The notes: generated by a model not told the origin, from the letters alone. 64,000 bases of DNA from Chthoniobacter flavus (GCA_945883435.1 CAMCXK010000001.1:1-64000); one strand, 5' to 3'. Positions 42,808 to 51,711 are shown, counted from the first letter of the stretch. Made by a program: numbers and translations.

Positions 42808-44022
42808 ATGACGCCTTACGATGCCTTGATTGTCGGTGCCGGTTTCTCCGGCCTGACTCTTGCGGAGCGTCTTTGCACCGGGCGCGGGTGGCGCTGCCTC
42901 GTAGTCGAAAAACGGGACCACATCGGAGGCAATGCGGCCGACCGGTTCGATGCCCACGGGGTCCTCGTCCACTCCTACGGTCCCCATTATTTTCGCACCA
43001 ACTCCGCCCGCATCCGGGACTACCTGTCGCAATTCACCGCGTGGCATCCGGTCGATTACACGATCCTTTCCTTCGCGGCGGGACGCCACTGGCCGTTTCC
43101 CGTGAATTTGAACACCTTCGAGGCTTATCTCGGGCGTTCCTCGACAACCGCGGAGATGGAGTCCTGGTTGGAAAGCCACCGCCTTCCGATTGAAAACCCT
43201 TCCAATTCCGAAGAGGTTATTCTTTCGCAGGTGGGGCGGGAATTTTACGAATTGTTCTTTCGCGGCTACACCCGCAAGCAATGGCGCCGTGAACCCCGTG
43301 ATCTGGATGCAAGCGTGTGCGGTCGCATCCCCCTGCGAACCGTGCGTGACAACCGCTATTTCAATGACACTTTCCAGGCCCTGCCAAAGGACGGCTATAC
43401 CCGGCTTTTTGAAAACATGGTGCGCGCCTGCGGAGACCGTCTGGAAATCCGCCTCCGCACCGCCTATCGGGATGTGATTCCTCACACGCGTTTCCGCAGG
43501 CTCGTATTCACGGGACCGGTGGACGAATTTTTTGACCACCGTTTCGGCCCGCTGCCCTACCGTTCCCTGAGATTTGAACCGGAATCGTTCACCCCGGAGG
43601 ATTTAAATCGCCGTCCGACCCCTCGCGATCAGTCGACGTTCCCGGTGCCCCTGCACCATTTCCAGCCAGCGGTTCAAGTCAACTACCCTGGTGACGAACC
43701 CTTCACGCGCATCGTGGAGGTCAAGCATGCCACCGGCCAAGTGTGTGAAAACACAACCATCGTTCGCGAATACCCGGCCGATTTTGCGCCGGGGTCGGAG
43801 CCTTATTATCCGATTCCCGCCCCGGATACGGCGGCTCTTTACCGTCGCTACGAGGAATTGGCCGGTCACGTCGCGACACATCCCCGCGACATTCTTCCGG
43901 AGTCCTGCGGCTGCGAAGGTATTTCCTTTATCGGACGGTTGGCGACCTACCGCTACTACAACATGGATCAGGTCGTCGGCATGGCACTCAAGGAATTTGA
44001 AAAACTCGCCAGCGTGCCTTGA
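42808..44022 (+). CDS. glf: UDP-galactopyranose mutase
   Basis: A 404-residue FAD enzyme that converts UDP-galactopyranose to UDP-galactofuranose, a precursor of surface polysaccharides. It has the FAD-binding 'ALIVGAGFSGLTLAERLC', 'VVEKRDHIGGNAADRFDAHG', 'HSYGPHYFRTNS', 'FFRGYTRKQWRREPRDLDAS', 'RYFNDTFQALPKDGYTRLFE' and 'FIGRLATYRYYNMDQVVGMA'. ATG at 42808 begins the FAD motif at the usual distance; upstream codons overlap metF. The product could feed the exopolysaccharide locus a few kilobases upstream (inference). Confidence 0.94.
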   Translation: MTPYDALIVGAGFSGLTLAERLCTGRGWRCLVVEKRDHIGGNAADRFDAHGVLVHSYGPHYFRTNSARIRDYLSQFTAWHPVDYTILSFAAGRHWPFPVNLNTFEAYLGRSSTTAEMESWLESHRLPIENPSNSEEVILSQVGREFYELFFRGYTRKQWRREPRDLDASVCGRIPLRTVRDNRYFNDTFQALPKDGYTRLFENMVRACGDRLEIRLRTAYRDVIPHTRFRRLVFTGPVDEFFDHRFGPLPYRSLRFEPESFTPEDLNRRPTPRDQSTFPVPLHHFQPAVQVNYPGDEPFTRIVEVKHATGQVCENTTIVREYPADFAPGSEPYYPIPAPDTAALYRRYEELAGHVATHPRDILPESCGCEGISFIGRLATYRYYNMDQVVGMALKEFEKLASVP

Positions 44023-44030
44023 GGGCCGGA

Positions 44031-45131
44031 TCAAGCCGGAAGACCTGCCTCCACCACGCGTTGCAGCTCCTCCGCGAAGCGGCGGTTCTGATCCATTGTC
44101 CCGACGGAAACACGAATCCATTCCGGCAAGTTGTAGCTCCGCATGGCGCGCACGATGATTCCGCGGCGCAGCAGGGACTGGAAGACGCGATCGCCGTCGC
44201 CGACACGCACCAACACGAAATTCGCAGCACTGGGCACATACTCCAGGCCCATCCCGGTGAATGTTTGCTGCAGAAACTCCCGTCCCTCGTGGGTCAGTTC
44301 GCGGGTGCGCCGCATGTGGTCCTCGTCCAGCAAGCCGGCCAGCGCGCCCGCCTGCGCAATGCCGTTGGCATTGAATGGCTGCCTGGTTTTCTGAAGAACG
44401 GCCACCAGGGACGCCGGGGCGAGTCCGTAGCCGATTCGCAGGTTGGCCAAGCCTTGGATTTTCGAAAAGGTCCGCATCACCACAACCGGGCGCCCCTCGC
44501 GGACAAACTTCAGCACATCGGGCGGGTGATCCAAAAACTCAAAATACGCCTCGTCGAAGACCACCAGCACATGGTCGGGCACACGCTTCATGAAGTCGTC
44601 GATGGCCTGCTGACCGACCAGCGTGCCGGTTGGGTTGTTCGGATTTGCGATAAAGACCTGCTTTGTCCGCGGTGTGATGGCTGCAAGCATCGCCTCCAGA
44701 TCATGCGTGTAGCCGGGATCGGGCACCGCCACCGTCTTCGCACCGAAAAGCTGTGCCATGAGGGAATACACCGCAAAAGCGTGGCCGGCCGTCACCACTT
44801 CGTCACCGGGCTTTAAAAACGCATGGCCGATGAACTCGATGATTTCGTTCGACCCGTTGCCTAAAATCACATTCTCACGCTCCAGGCCCAGCTTTTCCGC
44901 AATCGCATTGCGCAACGCCCACGCGCCGCCATCGGGATAAAAATGCGCTCGGTCGAGTGTCTCACGCATCGCTTGCAGAGCCTTGGGCGATGGACCAAGC
45001 GGATTTTCATTCGAGGCGAGTTTGATGATCTGCGAGGGATCCAAGCCCATCTCGCGGGCAAGTTCCTCGACCGGCTTGCCGGGTTCGTAAGCGACCAGGT
45101 CGCGCACATGATCATGGGCGGTGTTCCACAT
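44031..45131 (-). CDS. hisC: Histidinol-phosphate aminotransferase
   Basis: A 366-residue class I/II PLP aminotransferase for histidine synthesis. Characteristic segments are 'IIKLASNENPLGPSPKALQA', 'FYPDGGAWALRNAIAEKLGL', 'ILGNGSNEIIEFIGHAFLKP', 'FIANPNNPTGT', 'VVFDEAYFEF' and the PLP lysine K224 in 'TFSKIQGLANLRIGYG'. Length is normal. Some HisC-like proteins act on aromatic amino acids, so substrate range is not certain. It is convergent with glf and shares its strand with the frameshifted LysR gene just upstream. Confidence 0.92.
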   Translation of the reverse strand: MWNTAHDHVRDLVAYEPGKPVEELAREMGLDPSQIIKLASNENPLGPSPKALQAMRETLDRAHFYPDGGAWALRNAIAEKLGLERENVILGNGSNEIIEFIGHAFLKPGDEVVTAGHAFAVYSLMAQLFGAKTVAVPDPGYTHDLEAMLAAITPRTKQVFIANPNNPTGTLVGQQAIDDFMKRVPDHVLVVFDEAYFEFLDHPPDVLKFVREGRPVVVMRTFSKIQGLANLRIGYGLAPASLVAVLQKTRQPFNANGIAQAGALAGLLDEDHMRRTRELTHEGREFLQQTFTGMGLEYVPSAANFVLVRVGDGDRVFQSLLRRGIIVRAMRSYNLPEWIRVSVGTMDQNRRFAEELQRVVEAGLPA

Positions 45132-45148
45132 GCCGCGAGAATCGCCTC

Positions 45149-46049
45149 TTAACGCGGCAGATTCAAGGCCTGCGATTTCAAATGCGCGGCCAAGCCGTCA
45201 ACGCCCCGCTCCGCAGTCCGGCGGGGTCTAAGCAACACCAAACGGCTCGTGAGGACCGGAGCTGAAATGCGCACGAACCGGCATCCCCCGTGTGGCAGCT
45301 TGGACGAGTGGCCGGGTAACAGCGCCCCCCCTCGGCCAGTCGCCACCTCGGCCAAAAGCAGGGAAATTGATTCGGCATCCTTCACCTGCCGGGGCACGAA
45401 GCCCGCCTTCCGGCAGAGGCTTCGAAAAAAAGCGTTGCGCCCCGGGAAATGGGAGTCGGCCAGCGAGATCCATTTTTCGTTTTTCAGCTCGATCAAGCGC
45501 ACGTTCCGGCGCCGGGCGAGTCCATGCCCCTCGGGAAGCACTGCCTCCATGCGGTGGCTCCACAGGGTTTCAACATGGAATGGCTCGCCATCGCTTTTTT
45601 CAAAGTTTCCCAGCAACACCAAGTCCAGGTCTCCCGCGGCCAGACGCTCCAGCAGCAGGCGCGGCGGCAAGTCGTGAAACTCGACATCGACACCCTCCTG
45701 GGTGGATTGGAATGCCCGCACAGCCGGCGCAACCAGGTCGTCCAAAAAGGGTGTGATAAACCCGAGGCGCACCACAGGACGCACTTTTCCGAACTCGGCC
45801 CGCACCCGCGCCTTCGCCTCCTCCGCATCCAAAAGAATCCTCCGCGCCCGGGGCAAAAAAACCTCTCCCGCCCCGGTCAGATGAATGCGCTGGCGCACCC
45901 GCTCAAACAAGGGCGCGCCGAGTTCCTCCTCCAGAAGCTTGATTTGTCGGCTCAGCGCGGGTTGCGAGACATGAACCCTCCTCGCCGCTTCCGAAACACC
46001 CCCCGTGGTCGGCAGCCGCCACAAAATAGCGCAGTTGATGAAACTCCAT
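45149..46049 (-). pseudogene. LysR-family transcriptional regulator with a one-base frameshift
   Basis: The intact product would be about 299 residues. Reading from ATG at 46049 gives the canonical LysR start 'MEFHQLRYFVAAADHGG'. The rest of the helix-turn-helix, 'VSEAARRVHVSQPALSRQIK', and the whole effector domain ('VVRLGFITPFLDDLVAPAVR', 'VDVEFHDLPPRLLLERLAAG') are in another frame. The break is at a run of six G on the minus strand (45999-46004); five G would restore one open frame. The remaining frame can open upstream only into non-LysR sequence. It may be a real mutation, a phase-variable tract or a base-calling error. The intact gene would be divergent from pirin and Old Yellow Enzyme genes, the sort LysR regulators control. 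Confidence 0.85.
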
Positions 46050-46147
46050 CCACTACCGCGTATGTCCAAGATTCCATAACCGCAAGGCATGAATCGTAGA
46101 GAAAATGAGCATGAGACAGCCTTGCGCGAACCAGTCATGATGTTCCC

Positions 46148-46876
46148 ATGTCAACCACCGCATCACCGCTTCGGCTCCGCCCCGCCTCAGCCCGTGGAGC
46201 GACCCGCCTGGGCTGGCTCGAAAGCAGGCATTCCTTCCAATTCGGCGACTATGCCGACCCGCTGCATCCGGGCTTTCACTCGCTGCGCGTGATCAATGAC
46301 GACCGTGTGGCACCCGGCGGTGGATTTCCCTCGCACCCACACCGCGACATGGAGATTTTCAGCTATGTCCTCTCCGGACGCTTGGAGCACACGGACAGCC
46401 TAGGCCACAGCCGCGTGCTTCATCCCGGCGAAATCCAACTCATGCGCGCGGGCCGGGGAATCCTGCACAGCGAAAAAAATCCCTCGACCACCGAGCCGGT
46501 TCAATTTTTGCAAATTTGGATTCAGCCGTCTACGCGCGGCCTGGAGCCGGCCTACACCGAGTGGCATCCGCAAGGAAACCCGGCTTCCAAGATTCTGGTG
46601 ATCTCTCCGGACGGACGCGATGGAACCGCCCGGATCGCCCAGGACGCTTTCGTCCACCGCCTTCGCCTGGCAGCCGGGGAATCGGTGACCCACTCAGTGG
46701 CACCGGGGCGGGCGGCATGGCTTCAAATCGCCACTGGCACCGGCCAATGCAATTCGATTTCCCTTCGGGAAGGCGACGGACTCGCTTGCGAAGCCCCGCT
46801 GCTTCTCGACATCCGCTCGACAGGCGGTCTGGAAGCCCTTCTTTTCGACCTCACCACCACACCATCACATGAATAA
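46148..46876 (+). CDS. Pirin family protein
   Basis: A 242-residue bicupin of the pirin/YhhW type. The metal site is visible in 'GGGFPSHPHRDMEIFSYVLS' followed by 'GRLEHTDSLG' (three His and one Glu in the conserved pattern). The stretch 'IQLMRAGRGILHSEKNPS' is also typical. YhhW-like members show quercetin 2,3-dioxygenase activity in vitro, but the physiological substrate is unknown. The gene overlaps the Old Yellow Enzyme gene by eight bases, so both are made together, perhaps for redox or electrophile detoxification (inference). Confidence 0.92.
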   Translation: MSTTASPLRLRPASARGATRLGWLESRHSFQFGDYADPLHPGFHSLRVINDDRVAPGGGFPSHPHRDMEIFSYVLSGRLEHTDSLGHSRVLHPGEIQLMRAGRGILHSEKNPSTTEPVQFLQIWIQPSTRGLEPAYTEWHPQGNPASKILVISPDGRDGTARIAQDAFVHRLRLAAGESVTHSVAPGRAAWLQIATGTGQCNSISLREGDGLACEAPLLLDIRSTGGLEALLFDLTTTPSHE

Positions 46877-47945
46877 CACCACCACATCCCTGTTCCAGCC
46901 GGTCGCTCTTGGCGATTTGGCGCTTCCCAACCGCATCCTCATGGCTCCCCTCACGCGTTGCCGCGCCGAGGCGGGGCACGTGCCGGGCGCGCTCATGGCC
47001 GAATACTACGCCCAGCGTGCGTCGGCCGGACTCATCGTCGCCGAGGCCACCATGGCCATGGAGGGAAATTCCGCTTTTTACTCCGAGCCGGGTGTTTACT
47101 CGGAGGCGCAAATTGCCGGTTGGCGGGCGGTGACCGATGCGGTTCACGACAAGGGCGGACGTATCGTCCTGCAAATCTGGCACGGGGGCCGCGCCTGCCA
47201 TCCCTACTTCAACGGCGGTCGCACACCGGTCGCCCCGAGTCCTCTTGCGATCACGAACGATGAAATCCACACCCCGGAGGGAAAGAAGCCGCATGTCGAG
47301 CCGCGCGAACTCCGCGACGATGAAATTCCGGCCTTGGTGGAGGGCTTTCGACGGGCTGCTGAAAATGCCCGCACTGCGGGATTTGACGGAGTCGAGATTC
47401 ATGGAGCCAATGGCTATTTGCTCGATTCGTTTCTGCGGGACGGTGCCAACCGCCGCACCGGTGCCTATGGCGGATCCTTCGAGGGCCGTGCGCGCCTGCT
47501 CCTCGAGGTGATTTCGGCCGCCTCCTCGGTGTGGGGCGGTCGCCGCGTGGGCGTTCGCATTTCGCCCCTCAACAGCTACAACAGCATGATCGACAGCGAT
47601 CCGGTCGGACTGTCGATCTGGCTGGCGGAAAAACTCGACACGCTCGATCTGGCCTACCTTCATGTCATGCGGGCGGATTTTTTCAATCAGCAGCACGGCG
47701 ATGTGCTCACGCCAATCCGTCGGCATTTCCACGGCCCGATTGTCGCCAATATGGGCTATTCTCCAGTCGAGGCCGCAGAGGCGGTGTCGAGCGGGCAGGT
47801 CGATGCGGTCGCGTTCGGCACGGCCTTTCTCGCCAACCCTGATTTGCCGGCGCGCATCCATACCGGTGCGCCTCTCAACACCCCGGACAGTGCGACTTTT
47901 TACTCGCCTGGCCCGAAGGGTTACACGGATTACCCGACGCTTTAA
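46869..47945 (+). CDS. Old Yellow Enzyme family ene-reductase (NemA-like)
   Basis: A 358-residue FMN-dependent alkene reductase that uses NAD(P)H to reduce activated double bonds and some nitro compounds. Features are 'LPNRILMAPLTRCRAEAGHV', 'IVLQIWHGGRACHP', 'GFDGVEIHGANGYLLDSFLR' followed by 'DGANRRTGAYGGSFEGRARL', and 'VDAVAFGTAFLANPDLPARI'. Size and motifs match the NemA/XenB group. It is co-translated with the pirin gene. The nearby LysR gene would be the natural regulator but is frameshifted. Confidence 0.94.
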   Translation: MNNTTTSLFQPVALGDLALPNRILMAPLTRCRAEAGHVPGALMAEYYAQRASAGLIVAEATMAMEGNSAFYSEPGVYSEAQIAGWRAVTDAVHDKGGRIVLQIWHGGRACHPYFNGGRTPVAPSPLAITNDEIHTPEGKKPHVEPRELRDDEIPALVEGFRRAAENARTAGFDGVEIHGANGYLLDSFLRDGANRRTGAYGGSFEGRARLLLEVISAASSVWGGRRVGVRISPLNSYNSMIDSDPVGLSIWLAEKLDTLDLAYLHVMRADFFNQQHGDVLTPIRRHFHGPIVANMGYSPVEAAEAVSSGQVDAVAFGTAFLANPDLPARIHTGAPLNTPDSATFYSPGPKGYTDYPTL

Positions 47946-48024
47946 GTCGCCGGCGTTGACAGCAAGAACCGTCGCGGAGGGAGGCTTGCCTTTCCCGCGG
48001 CGCGAGGGGTAGAAGCATGTCCGT

Positions 48025-48942
48025 ATGAGTAAGCTTCCCTCCCTTCTTTTGACCGCTTGGGCGCTTTGCCTGGGCGCGTCTTGCACGACGATCACGGTGG
48101 ACGCACCGCAACCGGCGGAGTTGAGCCTTGGCCGGAATGCCCGTGTTTCGATTGTTCCCGAGGCTGGATCCGACTGCGGGGAACTCGCCCACGCCCTCTT
48201 CCAGCTTTTTTCCGGTCAGGGTTACTACCAGTTGGTGGACCGGGCGAATATCGGAGATGCCATTCAAGAGCGGCAGTTTCAACGCATGAGCTTCGTGGAA
48301 AACCGCACCTCGGGCCGCATCAAGGGGGTGGATGCCTTCATTTACCTCCAAGCGGAGGGCCTCTCGGGCGCGCAGAGCGACTCGAGTTCGTTCACCTACA
48401 ACGGTAAAACAGTCACCACCTACACCACCAAGACCACGGCAAACTACATCGCCAACTACCGCGCGGTTCTCTCCTCGTCATCGCAGATTGCCGGTGGCCG
48501 CCGCATCGAATTGAGCGATTCCAAATCCGCCTATTCCTCCGATGGCTACCCCGCCGCCCCTGATCCCTACCCCATGATCGCCTCGATGCGCCAATCCGCC
48601 GCCCGGCAGATTTTTCAAAGCCTCCACCCCAGCATTTTGAAAATCCGGCGCTCGATCGGTGGAACCAAAAGCCCCTCGGCCAAACAAGCTGTCCGCCTCG
48701 CAAATGCGGGTCTGTGGCCGGAGGCCACCAGCGCGGCGGAGGCCGGCACGCGCGAATTCCCCGATGATCCCGAGGCCCGCTACATTCTGGCGATTGTTTA
48801 CCAGGGCACCGGTCGCTACGCCGATGCGGAACGCGTGCTGAAGGACCTTGTCGCTCAATCGGCGAAATCCAAATACCTCAATGCCATTCGGGAAAATCAA
48901 GGGGTTTGGCAAAATGCCGCCCGCTTCCAGCAGCAAATGTGA
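48025..48942 (+). CDS. Lipoprotein with TPR-like C-terminus, unknown function
   Basis: A 305-residue lipoprotein: the signal peptide ends in the lipobox 'CLGASC'. The middle region ('GYYQLVDRANIGDAIQERQF', 'IKGVDAFIYLQAEGLSG') resembles the CsgG/TolB-like N-domains that sense or assemble at the outer membrane. The C-terminal 80 residues look like TPR helices ('RYILAIVYQGTGRYADAERV'). Its stop overlaps the GTG start of the next gene, which also has a CsgG-like pattern, so the two probably form a complex. The exact role is unknown. Confidence 0.72.
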   Translation: MSKLPSLLLTAWALCLGASCTTITVDAPQPAELSLGRNARVSIVPEAGSDCGELAHALFQLFSGQGYYQLVDRANIGDAIQERQFQRMSFVENRTSGRIKGVDAFIYLQAEGLSGAQSDSSSFTYNGKTVTTYTTKTTANYIANYRAVLSSSSQIAGGRRIELSDSKSAYSSDGYPAAPDPYPMIASMRQSAARQIFQSLHPSILKIRRSIGGTKSPSAKQAVRLANAGLWPEATSAAEAGTREFPDDPEARYILAIVYQGTGRYADAERVLKDLVAQSAKSKYLNAIRENQGVWQNAARFQQQM

Positions 48943-49721
48943 CTGTGCGACAGGTTTTCCTCCTCCTGTCGGTGTTCTTTCTTGTTTGCGCCACCTCGTT
49001 GCGGGCGGCTCCACCCTCGATTGCCGTGATTGCCGAGGACGCAAGCTCCGAAACCGAACCGGGCGGTTTGGATCTGGTGGAGTCGTTGGCGGAATCCGGT
49101 CTGTCGCGATCCGTGGATGTCCGCCTCATTAGCCGCCGTCACTTGGAGAAAATTCTCGCCGAGCAAGGCCTCGCCTACCAAAACATCGTTCACGACCGCA
49201 GCCGCCTGGGACGTCTCGCCGGGGCTGACATCCTGCTCGTGGTCCGCATTGTGAAAAACCGTGTCACCCGCTCACGCGAAACGGTCTCCGCCTATGGCAT
49301 GACCGAACACATCGTGAGCACTCAAAGCGACGCCGCCATCGCGGTGCAGGCTCTCGAGGTCGAAAGCGGTCGCATCCTTGCCCAACGGCAATTCACCCGC
49401 CGGAATCCCTCCAACCACCGTGCTCTGGAAGACTGTGCGGTCGGCATGGAAACCGCGTTGACCACGCTGTCATTCGGCCCGCTGGCGCGTGACGAAGCCC
49501 TCCCGCGCCACAAGGTGGTGGTTCGTCCCACCGCCGGTGACACGGACATTCCGGGCCTCGACCTCTTCATTGATGGCAATTTTATCGGGAATACCCCCAT
49601 CACCACCGATGTGGAGGAAGGAGTGCGTGAAGTCGCCTTGCGCAAGGGATCCCGCACCCTCTGGAGCAACCGTGTCCAGGTCCTCAAGGAAATCTGGCTC
49701 ACTCCCGATCTTGGCCATTGA
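48939..49721 (+). CDS. Exported CsgG-like protein with C-terminal PEGA domain
   Basis: A 260-residue exported protein. The signal peptide is 'VFLLLSVFFLVCATSLRAA'. The first domain carries a CsgG-like pattern, 'RLISRRHLEKILAEQGLAYQ' and 'LAGADILLVVRIVKNRVTRS', with 'AIAVQALEVESGRILAQRQF'. The C-terminus ('LDLFIDGNFIGNTPITTDVE') is a PEGA-type surface domain. The start is taken as GTG at 48939, overlapping the lipoprotein stop as GTGA; GTG at 48945 is possible. The pair may form an outer-membrane complex of unknown cargo. Confidence 0.75.
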   Translation: MTVRQVFLLLSVFFLVCATSLRAAPPSIAVIAEDASSETEPGGLDLVESLAESGLSRSVDVRLISRRHLEKILAEQGLAYQNIVHDRSRLGRLAGADILLVVRIVKNRVTRSRETVSAYGMTEHIVSTQSDAAIAVQALEVESGRILAQRQFTRRNPSNHRALEDCAVGMETALTTLSFGPLARDEALPRHKVVVRPTAGDTDIPGLDLFIDGNFIGNTPITTDVEEGVREVALRKGSRTLWSNRVQVLKEIWLTPDLGH

Positions 49722-49914
49722 GGTTGTGGAATCAAGAAAGCAGTCGCCCGCCTTGTAGTGGCGGTTATGACCGCCGATGCCAAGCGTCTCGCTTTGGGAC
49801 ATTCACAAGATCGCTTCCACAAGTGGACTCCGTCATCTGAGGAAGAATCCCAAAAACACAAACGGCGGACTCCTGAAGAGTCCGCCGTTTGGTAGAGTTG
49901 GTAGATTCCGAATC
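49722..49914. other. Spacer between CsgG-like and PEP-CTERM genes
   Basis: The longest gap without a gene in the window (193 bases). It holds the terminator at 49846-49890 and otherwise no open frame with coding character. The two flanking genes converge on it. Confidence 0.6.
49846..49890 (-). terminator. Strong intrinsic terminator after the PEP-CTERM gene
   Basis: A perfect 13-bp stem, AAACGGCGGACTC (49860-49872) with GAGTCCGCCGTTT (49878-49890), and a 5-base loop. On the minus strand it is followed by GTGTTTTTGGG, giving a T-run. It lies 24 bases after the stop of the PEP-CTERM gene and also sits between convergent genes, so it could stop plus-strand transcripts too, although the T-run fits the minus strand. 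Confidence 0.88.
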
Positions 49915-50499
49915 TTAGTGGGTCGCCGTGCGACGGCGGGCAACCACCATCAGGAAAACACCGGCAATCGCCATCAAAACATATGTCCCGGGCTCGGGAA
50001 CGGCTTGAAGACCAATTACTGGACTACCGCCGTTATAGGAATACGATCCTCCAGTGAAGCCTGTAAGATTATTTACAACGGTATTGCCAGTGAACTCGGG
50101 ACTTGCCACAGAGCTCACACCAAACGTTGGAGCTGTCCAGGACGGATCACTCAAAACAATCTGGTTGACAGAGGTGGAATAAGCGGATCCTTCGGGGCTA
50201 TTGTAAATACTCAGAAAAAGATTAGTCCCGACGGAAATAGTGTTGTTATTATTTTGTGACAATGTTACATCCAGTTCGTTGGGACTTCCGCTAGCATAGT
50301 ATCCAGTGTTAAGACCAACGGTAGGCGTGGAAGTAAGTAGCGGAGTGAATGTTCCTGAACTAAATGTTCCCCACATTGCCGAAATTGTTCCGCTTATTCC
50401 TGTTAAGGATAGTGTATCACTGTAGATACTGAATGTTCCAGCTTTGCTGAAGGTTAGTGTTGCTAGTGCAATAAGGATGGTTGATGCTATTTTTTTCAT
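49915..50499 (-). CDS. PEP-CTERM sorting-domain protein
   Basis: A 194-residue exported protein with a signal peptide ('IASTILIALATLTFSKAG') and the C-terminal sorting signal 'AVPEPGTYVLMAIAG' followed by 'VFLMVVARRRTATH'. The signal comprises a VPEP motif, a membrane helix and an Arg-rich end. Exosortase cuts such proteins at the envelope in exopolysaccharide-producing Gram-negatives; no exosortase gene is in the window. The middle is rich in Ser, Thr, Asn and Gly with no known domain. The gene is AT-richer than its surroundings. Upstream lies the TIGR02597 gene on the same strand, 50 bases away. Confidence 0.9.
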   Translation of the reverse strand: MKKIASTILIALATLTFSKAGTFSIYSDTLSLTGISGTISAMWGTFSSGTFTPLLTSTPTVGLNTGYYASGSPNELDVTLSQNNNNTISVGTNLFLSIYNSPEGSAYSTSVNQIVLSDPSWTAPTFGVSSVASPEFTGNTVVNNLTGFTGGSYSYNGGSPVIGLQAVPEPGTYVLMAIAGVFLMVVARRRTATH

Positions 50500-50549
50500 G
50501 GTGTTCTTGTTTTTTGTTTACTGCTGATTTACTTATACTATTTAGAAAA

Positions 50550-51581
50550 TCATTGAACGACTGGGCTGCCAAGAATGTAGTTTGTGTCGGCTTGACGTTT
50601 TAAAACCATGAAGGCGTTGTTGTCAGAGAACAATTGATCAGATGTAACGACAGTCGTAGTTCCTTGGATTCTCCAAGTGACACCGTCGCCACGTAAAAAG
50701 TAGTTAGTAAACGTATCTGTTGAGGGATTGTAAATTTGGAGCTGGTCTGCACTGGCGGCATTATTATTACCAGTCCATCCATTGGTGGCGTTTCCTCCCA
50801 AACTTTGAGGGGAATATGATACAGGATATCCAGGTGCCCTGAACGAAGGACCCTGTGGCATCGGGAATGCGAAATCATTGGTCCTAACAGAACCAACAGA
50901 TGTAAAGACAGTAGGCGAAGAGCGCTTTGTAACTAAAAAACCTGTTCCAGAGGGAACTGAAAATTTCGTGGCATTAGTGGTTGTGCCTTGAATTCTCCAT
51001 GTCACAGAATCGCCCCTCAAAAAATAATTCGTGAATGTATCTGTAGAAGGGTTGTAAACAGATATCATGTCAGCGCTTGCGGCATTATTATTTCCGACCA
51101 AAGCAGGGCTGAAGAATGATTGCAACTGAGTCAAGGTAACATGCTTTCTAAGAGCGATGCTAGCTCCAACCAAAGAGTCGCTGCTTAATACAGAAGTATT
51201 ATTAGGGCTAACAGTGTCTACAGTGATTGAAGCATTTCCAGTGGTAATCGTGGCAGCAATATTAACCTCCCAGCGTTCGCCCTCAAGAGGGCCTGACAAG
51301 ACTTCGATGTAAAATGGAAATCCAGAATTATCAGCGGAATTAAGAATTGAACCAATATTTTCTGATGTCGAAAGCGACACTACGGAATTTGTGTTTCCTG
51401 AAACTTGAGCCGTAACCGCATTCGCGTTGATGAGAGGGTTTGAAAGTGAAGTTACACCGACGGGGATTGACTTTGATTGAAACCCCACAGGATCGGTGGT
51501 GGCGGTGGTGGCATTCTGGGCGTGGGAGGAGATGACGGCTCCGGCGAGGAGTGCTGCGGTGAGAAGGATGGCTGGTTTCAT
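50550..51581 (-). CDS. TIGR02597 family exported protein with internal repeat
   Basis: A 343-residue exported protein of the TIGR02597 family, known mainly from Verrucomicrobiota and without assigned function. It has a signal peptide ('ILLTAALLAGAVISSHAQ') and an early family motif 'TDPVGFQSKSIPVG'. A 38-residue unit occurs twice, each with 'NNNAASAD', 'YNPSTDTFTNYFLRGD' and 'VTWRIQGTTT'. A beta-rich surface or extracellular role is likely (inference). The gene is AT-rich like its PEP-CTERM neighbour. No Shine-Dalgarno precedes the ATG. Confidence 0.87.
   Translation of the reverse strand: MKPAILLTAALLAGAVISSHAQNATTATTDPVGFQSKSIPVGVTSLSNPLINANAVTAQVSGNTNSVVSLSTSENIGSILNSADNSGFPFYIEVLSGPLEGERWEVNIAATITTGNASITVDTVSPNNTSVLSSDSLVGASIALRKHVTLTQLQSFFSPALVGNNNAASADMISVYNPSTDTFTNYFLRGDSVTWRIQGTTTNATKFSVPSGTGFLVTKRSSPTVFTSVGSVRTNDFAFPMPQGPSFRAPGYPVSYSPQSLGGNATNGWTGNNNAASADQLQIYNPSTDTFTNYFLRGDGVTWRIQGTTTVVTSDQLFSDNNAFMVLKRQADTNYILGSPVVQ
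50659..50772. repeat. Intragenic repeat, copy 1 (TIGR02597 gene)
   Basis: About 114 bases encoding the second (C-terminal) 'YNPSTDTFTNYFLRGD' unit. It corresponds to 50983-51096, 324 bases (108 codons) away. The DNA has diverged at many third positions while the protein is nearly identical, so the duplication is old and kept by selection. Confidence 0.65.
50983..51096. repeat. Intragenic repeat, copy 2 (TIGR02597 gene)
   Basis: Partner of 50659-50772; encodes the first 'YNPSTDTFTNYFLRGD' unit of the protein. Confidence 0.65.
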
Positions 51582-51711
51582 AGAGTAATGTCAGCGGGGT
51601 GTTCGGGGAGGCGCGTTACAAGGACAAATCATCCGTGACTTTCGCCACCGGTCAAATGGATTTTTGTGACAAAGAGAAAAATTTTTTTGAACTGTTGAAT
51701 GGAGCCGTTTG

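Noticed and set aside
45149-46138. LysR gene read as one intact frame starting at 46138
   Set aside because: That frame replaces the first half of the helix-turn-helix with non-LysR sequence, while the canonical start is present in the other frame; a frameshift explains both.
47960-48010. Possible terminator between the Old Yellow Enzyme and lipoprotein genes
   Set aside because: A GC-rich imperfect stem is visible but needs bulges and has no T-run.
49777-50259. Plus-strand frame of 160 codons
   Set aside because: Runs through a terminator and antisense to the PEP-CTERM gene, whose signal peptide and sorting signal are clear.
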